Source: Acidobacteriota bacterium (lineage in GTDB: Bacteria; Acidobacteriota; Terriglobia; Terriglobales; Acidobacteriaceae). From it: a stretch of DNA of 5,714 nucleotides. Of the stretch, positions 1-5,714 are shown piece by piece (position 1 is the first letter of the stretch; each line of letters begins with the position of its first letter). The translations under genes and the position numbers were made by a program. The notes under the pieces are model-generated. The model was given only the letters and a program-made list of their open reading frames with translations, was not told the DNA's origin and made no database searches. The DNA is taken from the NCBI GenBank assembly GCA_021779695.1, contig JAJYAE010000291.1, positions 1 to 5,714 on the forward strand. The letters are read 5' to 3'.

Positions 1-1
1 G

Positions 2-319
2 CCGCTGACGGCGGAGGAGGTGGCCGAGGCGTATGTGCGGCACACGGGCGCGGTGATTGTGCGGCGGTTTCGCGCGGAGGGCCTGGACCCGGCGGCGGTG
101 CCGGGGGTGCTGGTGGCGGGGCATGCGCCGTTTGCGTGGGGCAAGAACGCGATGGCGGCGGTGGAGCATGCGGACGTGCTGGAGTATGTGGCGCGGCTGG
201 CGTGGAGGACGGTGCTGTTGAATCCGGCGGTGAGCGGGATTCCGGCGTATGTGGGCGAACACCACTACCAGCGGAAACATGGGCCGAAGGCGACCTACGG
301 GCAGGGACCGGCGAGGTAG
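2..319 (+). CDS. araD: L-ribulose-5-phosphate 4-epimerase, C-terminal part (5' end outside window)
   Basis: The 105 visible residues match the C-terminal half of the class II aldolase/epimerase family member AraD, which interconverts L-ribulose 5-phosphate and D-xylulose 5-phosphate in cytoplasmic L-arabinose catabolism. Visible signatures are the block VLVAGHAPFAWGKN, whose His (codon 122-124) corresponds to a metal-ligand His of the E. coli enzyme, and the C-terminal HHYQRKHGPKATYGQ. The Tyr of TYGQ (codon 296-298) corresponds to the catalytic Tyr near the E. coli C-terminus. The family is about 230 residues long, so roughly half is present. The frame is open to the window edge, so the GTG at 20 is internal rather than a start. 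The protein ends four residues after the conserved YGQ, as expected for an intact C-terminus. The 337-bp gap and the promoter downstream argue against an operon with the kinase. The related SgaE/UlaF epimerases share these motifs and cannot be fully excluded. Confidence 0.9.
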   Translation, partial: PLTAEEVAEAYVRHTGAVIVRRFRAEGLDPAAVPGVLVAGHAPFAWGKNAMAAVEHADVLEYVARLAWRTVLLNPAVSGIPAYVGEHHYQRKHGPKATYGQGPAR

Positions 320-546
320 GAGTGGGTTGCAGGGGGCCAAGGATTCCTGACTTCGACTGCGCTCAAAGAAGGGAACGGACGGAACGAAAACGGCGTAGAA
401 TAAGGGGTTGGAGGAAGAGCGGGAGGACTGCGCGCCGGATACGGAATTTCATAGGCGATATTCTTTCCTGTAAGGCATGTACAACTTTCTGCATCCGAGG
501 GCGAGCGGAGTGTGCAAAAGGAGCCCGGCGGAGGCGAAGTCGAGAT

Positions 547-566
547 CTGAATCCATGTGGAATCAG
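547..566. promoter_or_regulatory. 20-bp dyad, candidate upstream activator site for the NtrC-family regulator
   Basis: The arms CTGAATCCA (547-555) and TGGAATCAG (558-566) are inverted repeats separated by TG. Eight of the nine arm pairs are complementary; only 551/562 (A opposite A) fails. The centre lies about 81 bp upstream of the transcription start predicted from the sigma-54 promoter at 612-627. That is within the range where enhancer-binding regulators of the NtrC family bind as dimers through a Fis-type HTH. The match to the regulator encoded at 3505-4950 is inferred from position and symmetry only. Only one copy was seen, whereas many such regulators use two. Confidence 0.5.
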
Positions 567-611
567 TGATTTGGCTTTCGGACTTGCAGAAAATGAGCTG
601 ATTGCAGCGCG

Positions 612-627
612 TGGCACACCGCGTGCT
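612..627 (+). promoter_or_regulatory. Sigma-54 (-24/-12) promoter
   Basis: The sequence TGGCAC-A-CCGC-GTGCT matches the RpoN consensus TGGCACG-N4-TTGCW at all but two of its specified positions (A for G at 618, G for T at 623). The invariant GG (613-614) and GC (625-626) have the required 10-bp spacing. It would start transcription near base 638, giving a leader of about 19 nt before the ATG at 657. The downstream operon encodes a sigma-54-dependent activator, which makes a chance match less likely. The element also contains inverted TGGCA (612-616) and TGCCA (628-632), possibly incidental. Confidence 0.68.
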
Positions 628-656
628 TGCCAGTCCCTTAGCGTAGGTCAATCCGG

Positions 657-3512
657 ATGGAAACCAGCCTCATGAATCGCGTGCAAGCGACGCTACTGGC
701 CGTGGTGACGGCCGGGCTGGTGGTGCTTGCGGTGATGAATATCCGGCAGGAGAGCCGGTTCCAGCAGCCGTATGACGGGGTGTGGTGGATTGAGGGGCAT
801 GGCGGCCTGATTGCGGAGAAGGTGCTTCCGAACAGTCCAGGGGAGCGGGCCGGGATTCAGGCGAATGACCTGCTGACGGCGGTCAACGACGACCCGACGG
901 AGCATTTGTCGGACCTGGACCGGGAGCTGTACCGGACGGAGGTCTACGGCAAAGCCAATTACACGATCACGCGCGACAATATTCCGCTGGACACGCCGGT
1001 GGTGGTGATTCCGGAGCCGCCGGACCGGAGCGTGCAGCAGGCGCTGCGGCTGATTGGTCTGATCTATCTGGCGATTGGGGTGTATGTGCTTTTCCGGCGG
1101 TGGACGGCGCCGCGGGCGACGCACTTTTACCTCTTCTGCCTGGTGTCTTTTGCGCTGAACGCGCTGAAGTACTCGGGGAAGCTGGACGGGTTGGACTGGA
1201 CGGTCTACTGGCTGAACGTGGCTGCGGAGAGCCTGCAGCCGGCGCTGTTTCTTCATTTTGCGCTGAGCTTCCCGGAGGAGCGGCTGAAGAATGTGCGGCG
1301 GAAGCTGCTGCTGCCGCTGGTGTATGCGCCGGGAGCGGGGCTGTTTGGGCTGTGGGCGTGGGCGATTAACCGCTGGGAGGCGACGGAGCTGCTGAAGCAC
1401 CGTCTGGACCAGGCGGGGACGGCTTACGTTGCGGTGTTCTATGTGCTGGCGACGGTGATGTTCTATACGAGCTACCGTCTGGCGAAGTCGCCGCTGGAGC
1501 GGCAGCAACTGAAGTGGCTGTGGCGCGGGGCGCTGCTGGCGGTGGTGCCGTTTACGGTGCTGTACGCGGTGCCGTTCCTGTTTGATGTGCCGATGCCGGG
1601 GATGCTGACGAAGGCGGCAGGACTGTCGCTGGTGTTTCTGCCGCTGACGTTTGCGTGGGCGATTGTGCGCTACCGTCTGATGGACACGGACCTGATCTTC
1701 AAGCGGGGCGTGGCGTACACGCTGGCGACGGGTCTGCTGGTGGGCGGCTACTTTGGGATCATCGCGATCACTGCAGAGCTGGTGCACCAGCGGCTGCCGG
1801 AGACGATGCGCGAAGGCGCGCTGGTGGTCGCGATTCTGCTGACGGCGGCGATTTTCGATCCGCTGAAGCGGCGGATCCAGGACTGGGTGGACCGGGCGTT
1901 TGACCGGAAGCGGTATGACTACCGGCGGGCGCTGGTGGAGTTTGGCCGGGGCCTGAGCTCGGAGACGGACCTGAAGGCGCTGCTGGACTCGATTGTGGAG
2001 CGGCTGCCGCGGACGCTTCTGGTGTCGCGGGTGGCGGTTTTTCTGCGGGGCGAGGACGGGGCTTTAAGGCTGGCGGCGTCGCATGGGCTGCCGATTGAGG
2101 TTCAGCAGGCGCAGGGGCGTCTGTCGCTGGGCTTCCTGGACTTTGACCGGACGAAGGATCACACGCACATCTTTCTTGAGAATGCGCAGCAGGCGCTGCA
2201 CCTGCCCGATGTGGAGCGGCAGACAGCGGCGCTGCTGGATCTGAACTACTATTTGCCGTGCCGGGTGCAGGACGGGGCGACGTCGCGCACGATTGCGGTG
2301 ATTGGGCTGGGGCGCACGGTGGGGGGAGATTTCCTGTCGAGCGAGGATGTGGAACTGCTGGAGTCACTGGCCAGCTACATTGGGATTGCGCTGCAGAACG
2401 CGAGCCTGTATGCGCGGCTGGAGACGAAGATCAGCGAGTTTGAGCGGCTGAAGGAGTTCAACGAGAACATCGTCGAATCGATCAATGTGGGGATTCTGGC
2501 GCTGGATCTGGAGGACCGGATCGAGAGCTGGAATGCGCAGATGGAAGCGATGTATGCGCTGAGCCGTGGGGAGGCGATTGGCCAGGCGGCGGCGCAGGTG
2601 TTTCCTGCGGAGTTCATGGAAGCTCTGGAGAGCGTGCGGAACGAACCGGGCGTGCACAACCTGTACAAGTTCCCACTGACGACGCGGGCGGGCGAGCAGC
2701 GGACGGTGAATATTGCGATTGCGCCGCTGATGTCGCGTGAGTTTGTGGCGGTGGGGCGCATCATCCTGGTGGACGACATTACGGAGCGGGTGAGCCTGGA
2801 GGCGCAGCTGTCGCAGGCGGACAAGCTGAGCTCGATCGGGCTGCTGGCGGCGGGCGTGGCGCACGAGATTAACACGCCGCTGGCGGTGATTTCGTCGTAT
2901 GCGCAGATGCTGAGCAAGCAGATGCGCGGGGATGCGCGGTTGGGGCCGGTGCTGGAAAAGATAACGCAGCAAAGCTTTCGCGCATCTGAGATTGCGAATG
3001 GGCTGTTGAACTTTTCGCGGACGTCGACGACGGAGTTTCGTGAGACGGATCTGAACCAGGTGATTCGCGACACGCTGTCGCTGGTGGAGCACCAGATGAA
3101 GACGGCAAAGATCGAAGTGGCGGCTGATCTGGCGCAGGAGCTTCCCTCGATTCACGGGAATCCTGGAAAGCTGCAACAGGTGTTTCTGAATCTGCTTTTG
3201 AATGCGAAGGAGGCGATGCCGCAGGGCGGCACACTGCGGATTGCCACGGTGGCCAACGGGCATGTGGAGGCACACATTTCGGACACGGGTTCCGGTATAG
3301 CGCCGGAGCATTTGAAGCGGATCTACGATCCATTTTTCACGACAAAGACCATGCCGAAGCCGGGCGAGAGACGCGGCACGGGGCTGGGACTTTCGGTTTC
3401 ATACGGCATCATTCAGGAGCATGCAGGCAAGATTGAAGTTGAAAGCGCGATTGGCGCAGGAACCACATTTCACCTTGAGTTTCCCCTGATGAGGAAGTCT
3501 GTCCATGCCTGA
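657..3512 (+). CDS. Membrane sensor histidine kinase with PDZ, multi-helix membrane, GAF, PAS, HisKA and HATPase domains
   Basis: This protein probably senses a signal and controls the regulator encoded at 3505-4950. In order: a membrane helix (about residues 11-29); a PDZ-like domain (about 38-122, with LPNSPGERAGIQANDLL); about nine further membrane helices (near 129-146, 156-171, 183-203, 217-238, 255-273, 291-310, 319-338, 352-374, 387-401); a GAF-like domain (about 430-580); a helical linker (583-606); and PAS (about 605-710). Arg/Lys-rich loops fit a cytoplasmic N-terminus, a periplasmic PDZ and a cytoplasmic kinase. The HisKA motif AHEINTP places the phospho-acceptor at His736, and its ExxT sequence suggests phosphatase activity too. 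ATPase motifs are complete: NLLLNAKEA (N-box, Asn849), DTGSG (876-880), DPFFTTK (891-897) and GTGLGL (907-912). The kinase core resembles the NtrB-like class. The ATG at 657 has a weak TAGGT (644-648) upstream; the in-frame ATG at 672 (residue 6) is a real alternative. Domain boundaries are read by eye and the ligand is unknown. Confidence 0.93.
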   Translation: METSLMNRVQATLLAVVTAGLVVLAVMNIRQESRFQQPYDGVWWIEGHGGLIAEKVLPNSPGERAGIQANDLLTAVNDDPTEHLSDLDRELYRTEVYGKANYTITRDNIPLDTPVVVIPEPPDRSVQQALRLIGLIYLAIGVYVLFRRWTAPRATHFYLFCLVSFALNALKYSGKLDGLDWTVYWLNVAAESLQPALFLHFALSFPEERLKNVRRKLLLPLVYAPGAGLFGLWAWAINRWEATELLKHRLDQAGTAYVAVFYVLATVMFYTSYRLAKSPLERQQLKWLWRGALLAVVPFTVLYAVPFLFDVPMPGMLTKAAGLSLVFLPLTFAWAIVRYRLMDTDLIFKRGVAYTLATGLLVGGYFGIIAITAELVHQRLPETMREGALVVAILLTAAIFDPLKRRIQDWVDRAFDRKRYDYRRALVEFGRGLSSETDLKALLDSIVERLPRTLLVSRVAVFLRGEDGALRLAASHGLPIEVQQAQGRLSLGFLDFDRTKDHTHIFLENAQQALHLPDVERQTAALLDLNYYLPCRVQDGATSRTIAVIGLGRTVGGDFLSSEDVELLESLASYIGIALQNASLYARLETKISEFERLKEFNENIVESINVGILALDLEDRIESWNAQMEAMYALSRGEAIGQAAAQVFPAEFMEALESVRNEPGVHNLYKFPLTTRAGEQRTVNIAIAPLMSREFVAVGRIILVDDITERVSLEAQLSQADKLSSIGLLAAGVAHEINTPLAVISSYAQMLSKQMRGDARLGPVLEKITQQSFRASEIANGLLNFSRTSTTEFRETDLNQVIRDTLSLVEHQMKTAKIEVAADLAQELPSIHGNPGKLQQVFLNLLLNAKEAMPQGGTLRIATVANGHVEAHISDTGSGIAPEHLKRIYDPFFTTKTMPKPGERRGTGLGLSVSYGIIQEHAGKIEVESAIGAGTTFHLEFPLMRKSVHA
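3491..3512 (+). promoter_or_regulatory. Ribosome binding site and 8-nt stop/start overlap coupling kinase and regulator
   Basis: GAGGA (3491-3495) inside the last kinase codons lies 9 nt before the ATG at 3505. The sequence ATGCCTGA contains both the regulator start and the kinase stop (3510-3512). This fixes the regulator start and implies co-transcription and probably translational coupling. Confidence 0.8.
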
Positions 3513-4950
3513 ACTTGGTGAGCCATTGAACCTGTCTGCAACGACACCGGGAGGTTTGGGATTCCAGACCAACGCGAGCATCCTGGTGATCGACGACGAG
3601 GCAGGGATTCGCGAATCTCTGGAAGTGCTGTTAACGCTGGAAGGCTACGCAGTGAAGATGGCCAGCGACGGCGAACAGGGATTGCGCATTCTGGAGCTGG
3701 AGAATTTTGATTTAGTGCTGCTGGACCTGGCGCTGCCGGGTCAAAGCGGACTGGAGCTGATGCCCCAGATCAAGGAGCGGCAGCCGGAGACGCCGGTCAT
3801 CATGATCACCGCGTATGGCACGGTGGACAACGTGGTGGAGGCGATCCGGGCCGGGGCTGAGAACTTTGTGCAGAAGCCCTGGGACAACGAGAAGCTGATG
3901 GCCGACATTCGCTCGGCTGTGGCGCGGCGGCGGGTGGAAGAAGAAAACCTGCAACTGAAGCGGACGCTGAAGCAGCGGTACAACTTCACGAACATTGTGG
4001 GCAAGAGCGACCTGATGCTGCGGGTGTTCGACCTGGTGGCGCAGGTGGCGCCGAGCCGGTCGACGGTGCTGGTTCAGGGTGAGAGCGGAACGGGCAAGGA
4101 ACTGATTGCGAAGGCGATTCATGCGAATTCACCGCGCAAAGACAAGCCGTTTGTGCCGATCAACACGGGCGCGATGCCGTCGGAGCTGCTGGAGTCAACG
4201 CTCTTCGGGCACGTGAAGGGCGCATTTACCTCAGCGATTGCGTCCAAAAAGGGCCTGTTTGAAGTGGCGAATGGCGGGACCCTGTTTCTGGACGAGATTG
4301 CGACGATGGGCATGGATACGCAGGCGAAGATCCTGCGCGTGCTGCAGGACCGGCGGTTTATGCACCTGGGCGGCATCCAGGAAATTCAGGTGGATGTGCG
4401 GATTATTGCAGCGACCAATGTGGACCTGCGGCAAGCGGTGCGGGACGGGCGATTCCGCGAGGATCTTTTCTACCGGCTGAACGTGATTACGATTGACCTG
4501 CCGCCTCTGCGGGCGCGGCGCGAGGATATTGCGTTGCTGGCGCACCATTTTCTGGACTTCTACGCAAAGGAGAATGGCCTGCCGGAGCGACGGCTTTCAG
4601 CCGATGCAATGCGCGCGCTGATGGACTACGAGTGGCCGGGGAATGTGCGCGAACTGGAAAACTCAATCGAGCGAGGCGTGGTGTTGTCGTCCGGGCCGGT
4701 GATTGGATCGGACCTGCTGCCGGGACACATTACGGGACGCAGCTTTCAGGACGCGCTGCTGGAACACAACCCGAACGCGTCACTCTTCGACATCATGGAA
4801 GACATTGAGCGGCGCATCATTATAGAGAAGCTGGAGCGCTGCAACTGGAACCAGACGGATGCCGCCGAGCAGTTTCGGATTCCGCTATCGACACTGAACC
4901 AGAAGATCAAGCGACTGAACATCGAAATCCGCAAGCGCAACCGGGAATAA
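3505..4950 (+). CDS. Sigma-54-dependent response regulator, NtrC family (REC-AAA+-Fis HTH)
   Basis: This cytoplasmic transcription activator is the likely partner of the adjacent kinase. The receiver domain (about residues 25-140) has the acidic pair Asp30/Asp31, phospho-acceptor Asp74 in LLDLALPG, Thr102 and Lys124 (KPW). A charged helical linker (about 131-161) leads to the AAA+ domain (about 162-400). There, Walker A is GESGTGKE (192-199), the sigma-54 contact loop is GAFTSA (239-244), Walker B is GGTLFLDE (257-264), sensor I lies in IAATN (301-305), the arginine-finger region is FREDLFYRLN (317-326) and sensor II is in WPGNVRELEN (377-386). A Fis-type HTH occupies about 434-473 (NQTDAAEQFRIPLSTLNQKIKRL). 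The length of 481 residues is normal and every core motif is present, so it should be an active ATPase. Oddities are Ser243 in place of the usual fifth-position Gly of GAFTGA, and a 24-residue N-terminal extension before the receiver. It may activate the sigma-54 promoter at 612-627; other targets are not visible. Confidence 0.95.
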   Translation: MPELGEPLNLSATTPGGLGFQTNASILVIDDEAGIRESLEVLLTLEGYAVKMASDGEQGLRILELENFDLVLLDLALPGQSGLELMPQIKERQPETPVIMITAYGTVDNVVEAIRAGAENFVQKPWDNEKLMADIRSAVARRRVEEENLQLKRTLKQRYNFTNIVGKSDLMLRVFDLVAQVAPSRSTVLVQGESGTGKELIAKAIHANSPRKDKPFVPINTGAMPSELLESTLFGHVKGAFTSAIASKKGLFEVANGGTLFLDEIATMGMDTQAKILRVLQDRRFMHLGGIQEIQVDVRIIAATNVDLRQAVRDGRFREDLFYRLNVITIDLPPLRARREDIALLAHHFLDFYAKENGLPERRLSADAMRALMDYEWPGNVRELENSIERGVVLSSGPVIGSDLLPGHITGRSFQDALLEHNPNASLFDIMEDIERRIIIEKLERCNWNQTDAAEQFRIPLSTLNQKIKRLNIEIRKRNRE

Positions 4951-4952
4951 AG

Positions 4953-5003
4953 AGCGCCGCGCAAACCAACCGCAAACCAGAAGCGGATGGAAGGCGCGGC
5001 GCT
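4953..5003. terminator. Nested inverted repeat between convergent genes, candidate bidirectional terminator
   Basis: AGCGCCGCGC (4953-4962) and GCGCGGCGCT (4994-5003) form a perfect, very GC-rich 10-bp stem. The 31-nt interior contains a second small stem, CCGC (4970-4973) with GCGG (4983-4986). It starts 2 bp after the regulator stop and ends 26 bp beyond the stop of the opposite-strand gene, a typical place for a shared terminator. No U-tract follows on the + strand, where the sequence is GT-rich. On the - strand the stem is followed by CTTTATTC, which is moderately U-rich. The structure may therefore work better for the - strand gene, or act by transcript-end stabilisation. Confidence 0.5.
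4960..4979 (+). repeat. Short tandem direct repeat (CGCAAACCA twice)
   Basis: CGCAAACCA occurs at 4960-4968 and again at 4971-4979, an 11-bp period close to one helical turn. Both copies lie mostly within the interior of the inverted repeat at 4953-5003. It may simply be a local duplication; no function is assigned. Confidence 0.4.
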
Positions 5004-5029
5004 GGTGTGTGTGCAGCCTTGTGGCGTGT

Positions 5030-5714
5030 CTAGCGCATCATGGTGACGGAGAGCGGCTGCTGGAGTCCGAAGACGACGATCGATTCAGAGGGAATGACGA
5101 GCGGTTTGTTGCCGGTGAAGGCCGCACCCGCCGTGCCTGCGCCACCACCGAGGAGACCGCCGATGAGCGCGCCCTTGCCGCCACCAGCGAGAGCGCCGAT
5201 GAGCGCGCCGGCGCCAGCGCCACCGCCGATGAGAAACGCGGAGCGCTTGCCCTTGCCCTTCTGGCTCACGATGTACTCGGATGCAGCGACGGGACGGCCC
5301 CCGATCTGTTGCAGCTCAATGGCCAGAATGCCCCGGCCAGCGAAACGTCCCTGATTCTTGGACGAGACGACCGCACCGGAGACCGGTGTTCCGCGCGGGA
5401 AGACGATATTGCCGTTGGGCGTGGTGAGGGCGGCGGAGAGCTCGCCGCTGAATGGGTCACCGACGTTGGAGACGCGGGAGTTGAGGCTCTCATTGATGCG
5501 GACATCAATATCTGTGCCGGGAGCAACGGTGAGGGTGACGGGCTGCGGAGCGGGCGGGGGAGCCTGGCCGCCAGCATACTGACCAGGACCGGCAGGCCCA
5601 CCCGGGGCACCTGCATACTGACCCGGGCCGCCGGGGGCGCCAGGAGCACCGGGCGCTGCGCCGGGCTGGCTGCCTGGAGCGCCGGGGGCGGCGGGCTGAG
5701 CCGCATTCTGCGCG
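5030..5714 (-). CDS. Proline/glycine-rich glycine-zipper protein, C-terminal 227 residues (start outside window)
   Basis: The frame is open from the window edge to TAG at 5030-5032. The Met codon at residue 1 of the stretch MRLSPPPP (5706) belongs to another frame. Visible parts, numbered from the window edge, are: an Ala/Pro/Gly-rich collagen-like segment (1-57, many GAP and GGP triplets); a compact, probably beta-rich domain (about 58-150), with VRINESLNSRVSNVGDPFSG and IVFPRGTPVSGAVV; a basic stretch (QKGKGKR, 151-157); a glycine-zipper segment (about 162-195, repeated GxxxG spacing such as GGGAGAGALIGALAGGG); and a closing IPSESIVVFGLQQPLSV. From memory this order resembles an acidobacterial family of uncharacterised proteins with Gly-zipper segments, probably envelope-associated. 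No signal peptide can be checked because the N-terminus is missing. The biochemical role is unknown. It is convergent with the regulator gene and not obviously connected to it. Confidence 0.82.
   Translation of the reverse strand, partial: AQNAAQPAAPGAPGSQPGAAPGAPGAPGGPGQYAGAPGGPAGPGQYAGGQAPPPAPQPVTLTVAPGTDIDVRINESLNSRVSNVGDPFSGELSAALTTPNGNIVFPRGTPVSGAVVSSKNQGRFAGRGILAIELQQIGGRPVAASEYIVSQKGKGKRSAFLIGGGAGAGALIGALAGGGKGALIGGLLGGGAGTAGAAFTGNKPLVIPSESIVVFGLQQPLSVTMMR
5555..5632 (-). repeat. Two 13-residue collagen-like repeats sharing PGQYAG
   Basis: Within the glycine-zipper gene, the hexapeptide PGQYAG occurs twice exactly 13 codons apart. At DNA level the shared core CATACTG (+ strand) sits at 5575-5581 and 5614-5620, a 39-bp spacing. 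The flanks are diverged, with about 70 percent identity by hand alignment over the unit. This points to an old in-frame duplication in a low-complexity linker that may vary in length between strains. Confidence 0.6.

Larger units (their letters stand above)
320..656. other. Intergenic region carrying the regulatory DNA of the two-component operon
   Basis: This 337-bp stretch has no credible gene: the frames open across it lack recognisable protein sequence and run into the flanking genes. Its composition is less GC-biased than the genes, with AT-richer patches around 445-490 and 560-600. The downstream third holds a dyad at 547-566 and a sigma-54 promoter match at 612-627, listed separately. 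I found no convincing rho-independent terminator after araD. The fragment CTTCGACTGCGCTC (351-364) and the roughly inverted GAGGCGAAGTCGAG (531-544) resemble short dispersed intergenic repeats, but with only one imperfect pair this is a weak remark. I see no structured RNA or riboswitch. Confidence 0.6.

Noticed and set aside
320..370. Possible araD terminator
   Set aside because: Only weak pairings such as CAGG/CCTG and CTTC/GAAG with long loops, and no U-tract.
363..617. Small - strand open frame in the intergenic gap, possible divergent gene
   Set aside because: Composition is that of random GC-rich sequence (Arg/Ser/Pro-rich), with no ribosome site or recognisable motif, and it covers the dyad and promoter.
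651..658. Perfect palindrome ATCCGGAT overlapping the kinase start codon
   Set aside because: Only 8 bp, expected by chance in GC-rich DNA; no second copy and no link to the dyad at 547-566.
136..675. Open frame (179 codons, +) spanning the araD end and the intergenic gap
   Set aside because: It overlaps araD out of frame, is Arg/Gly/Cys-rich, and runs across the sigma-54 promoter into the kinase start.
693..1787. Long open frame (364 codons) on the - strand opposite the kinase
   Set aside because: Arg/His/Gln-rich, low-complexity translation typical of the antisense of a GC-rich gene; the + strand frame has complete recognised domains.
2364..3311. Long open frame (315 codons) on the - strand opposite the kinase catalytic region
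   Set aside because: Same codon-bias artefact; it lies opposite the PAS, HisKA and ATPase motifs and has no protein-like motifs.
5004..5012. GTGTGTGTG-like dinucleotide run
   Set aside because: Too short and interrupted to count as a microsatellite or Z-DNA element.
5040..5354. + strand open frame opposite the glycine-zipper segment
   Set aside because: Pro/Ala-rich antisense of Gly-rich codons; no independent support.
5266..5706. - strand open frame of 146 codons at the right edge
   Set aside because: Out-of-frame shadow of the glycine-zipper gene, whose own frame is open from the window edge through 5030 and gives a coherent domain sequence.

Overview
The window is GC-rich (codons dominated by gcg, ctg, cgg) and looks like a chromosomal segment of an Acidobacteriota species, probably of the Acidobacteriaceae/Terriglobales type. 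This is inferred from the composition, the pairing of a multi-domain PDZ/GAF/PAS sensor kinase with an NtrC-type regulator, and a glycine-zipper protein of a kind I associate with acidobacterial genomes. No database search was possible, so the taxon is a judgement. There is no sign of a mobile element, CRISPR array, or rRNA or tRNA gene.

Layout: (1) bases 2-319 (+) hold the 3' end of an L-ribulose-5-phosphate 4-epimerase (araD-like), a pentose-catabolism enzyme. (2) Bases 320-656 are a non-coding gap. It carries a near-perfect 20-bp dyad (547-566) and, about 81 bp upstream of the predicted transcription start, a very good sigma-54 (-24/-12) promoter match (612-627). (3) Bases 657-3512 (+) encode a 951-residue membrane sensor histidine kinase (periplasmic PDZ, about 10 membrane helices, GAF, PAS, HisKA, HATPase). 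(4) Bases 3505-4950 (+), overlapping the kinase stop by 8 nt, encode a 481-residue sigma-54-dependent response regulator (REC, AAA+, Fis-type HTH) with a GAFTSA variant of the GAFTGA loop. (5) Bases 4951-5029 are a short convergent intergenic region with a perfect 10-bp inverted repeat enclosing a smaller hairpin. (6) Bases 5030-5714 (-) encode the C-terminal 227 residues of a proline/glycine-rich, glycine-zipper protein whose start lies outside the window.

How it may work together: the kinase would sense an envelope or intracellular signal and phosphorylate the regulator at Asp74. The regulator would bind a dyad upstream of a sigma-54 promoter and drive open-complex formation. Such a dyad and promoter sit immediately before the kinase gene, so the simplest reading is a positively autoregulated two-component operon. 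The other target genes and the signal cannot be read from this window. The araD end and the glycine-zipper gene are neighbours, and nothing in the sequence ties them to the regulatory pair.
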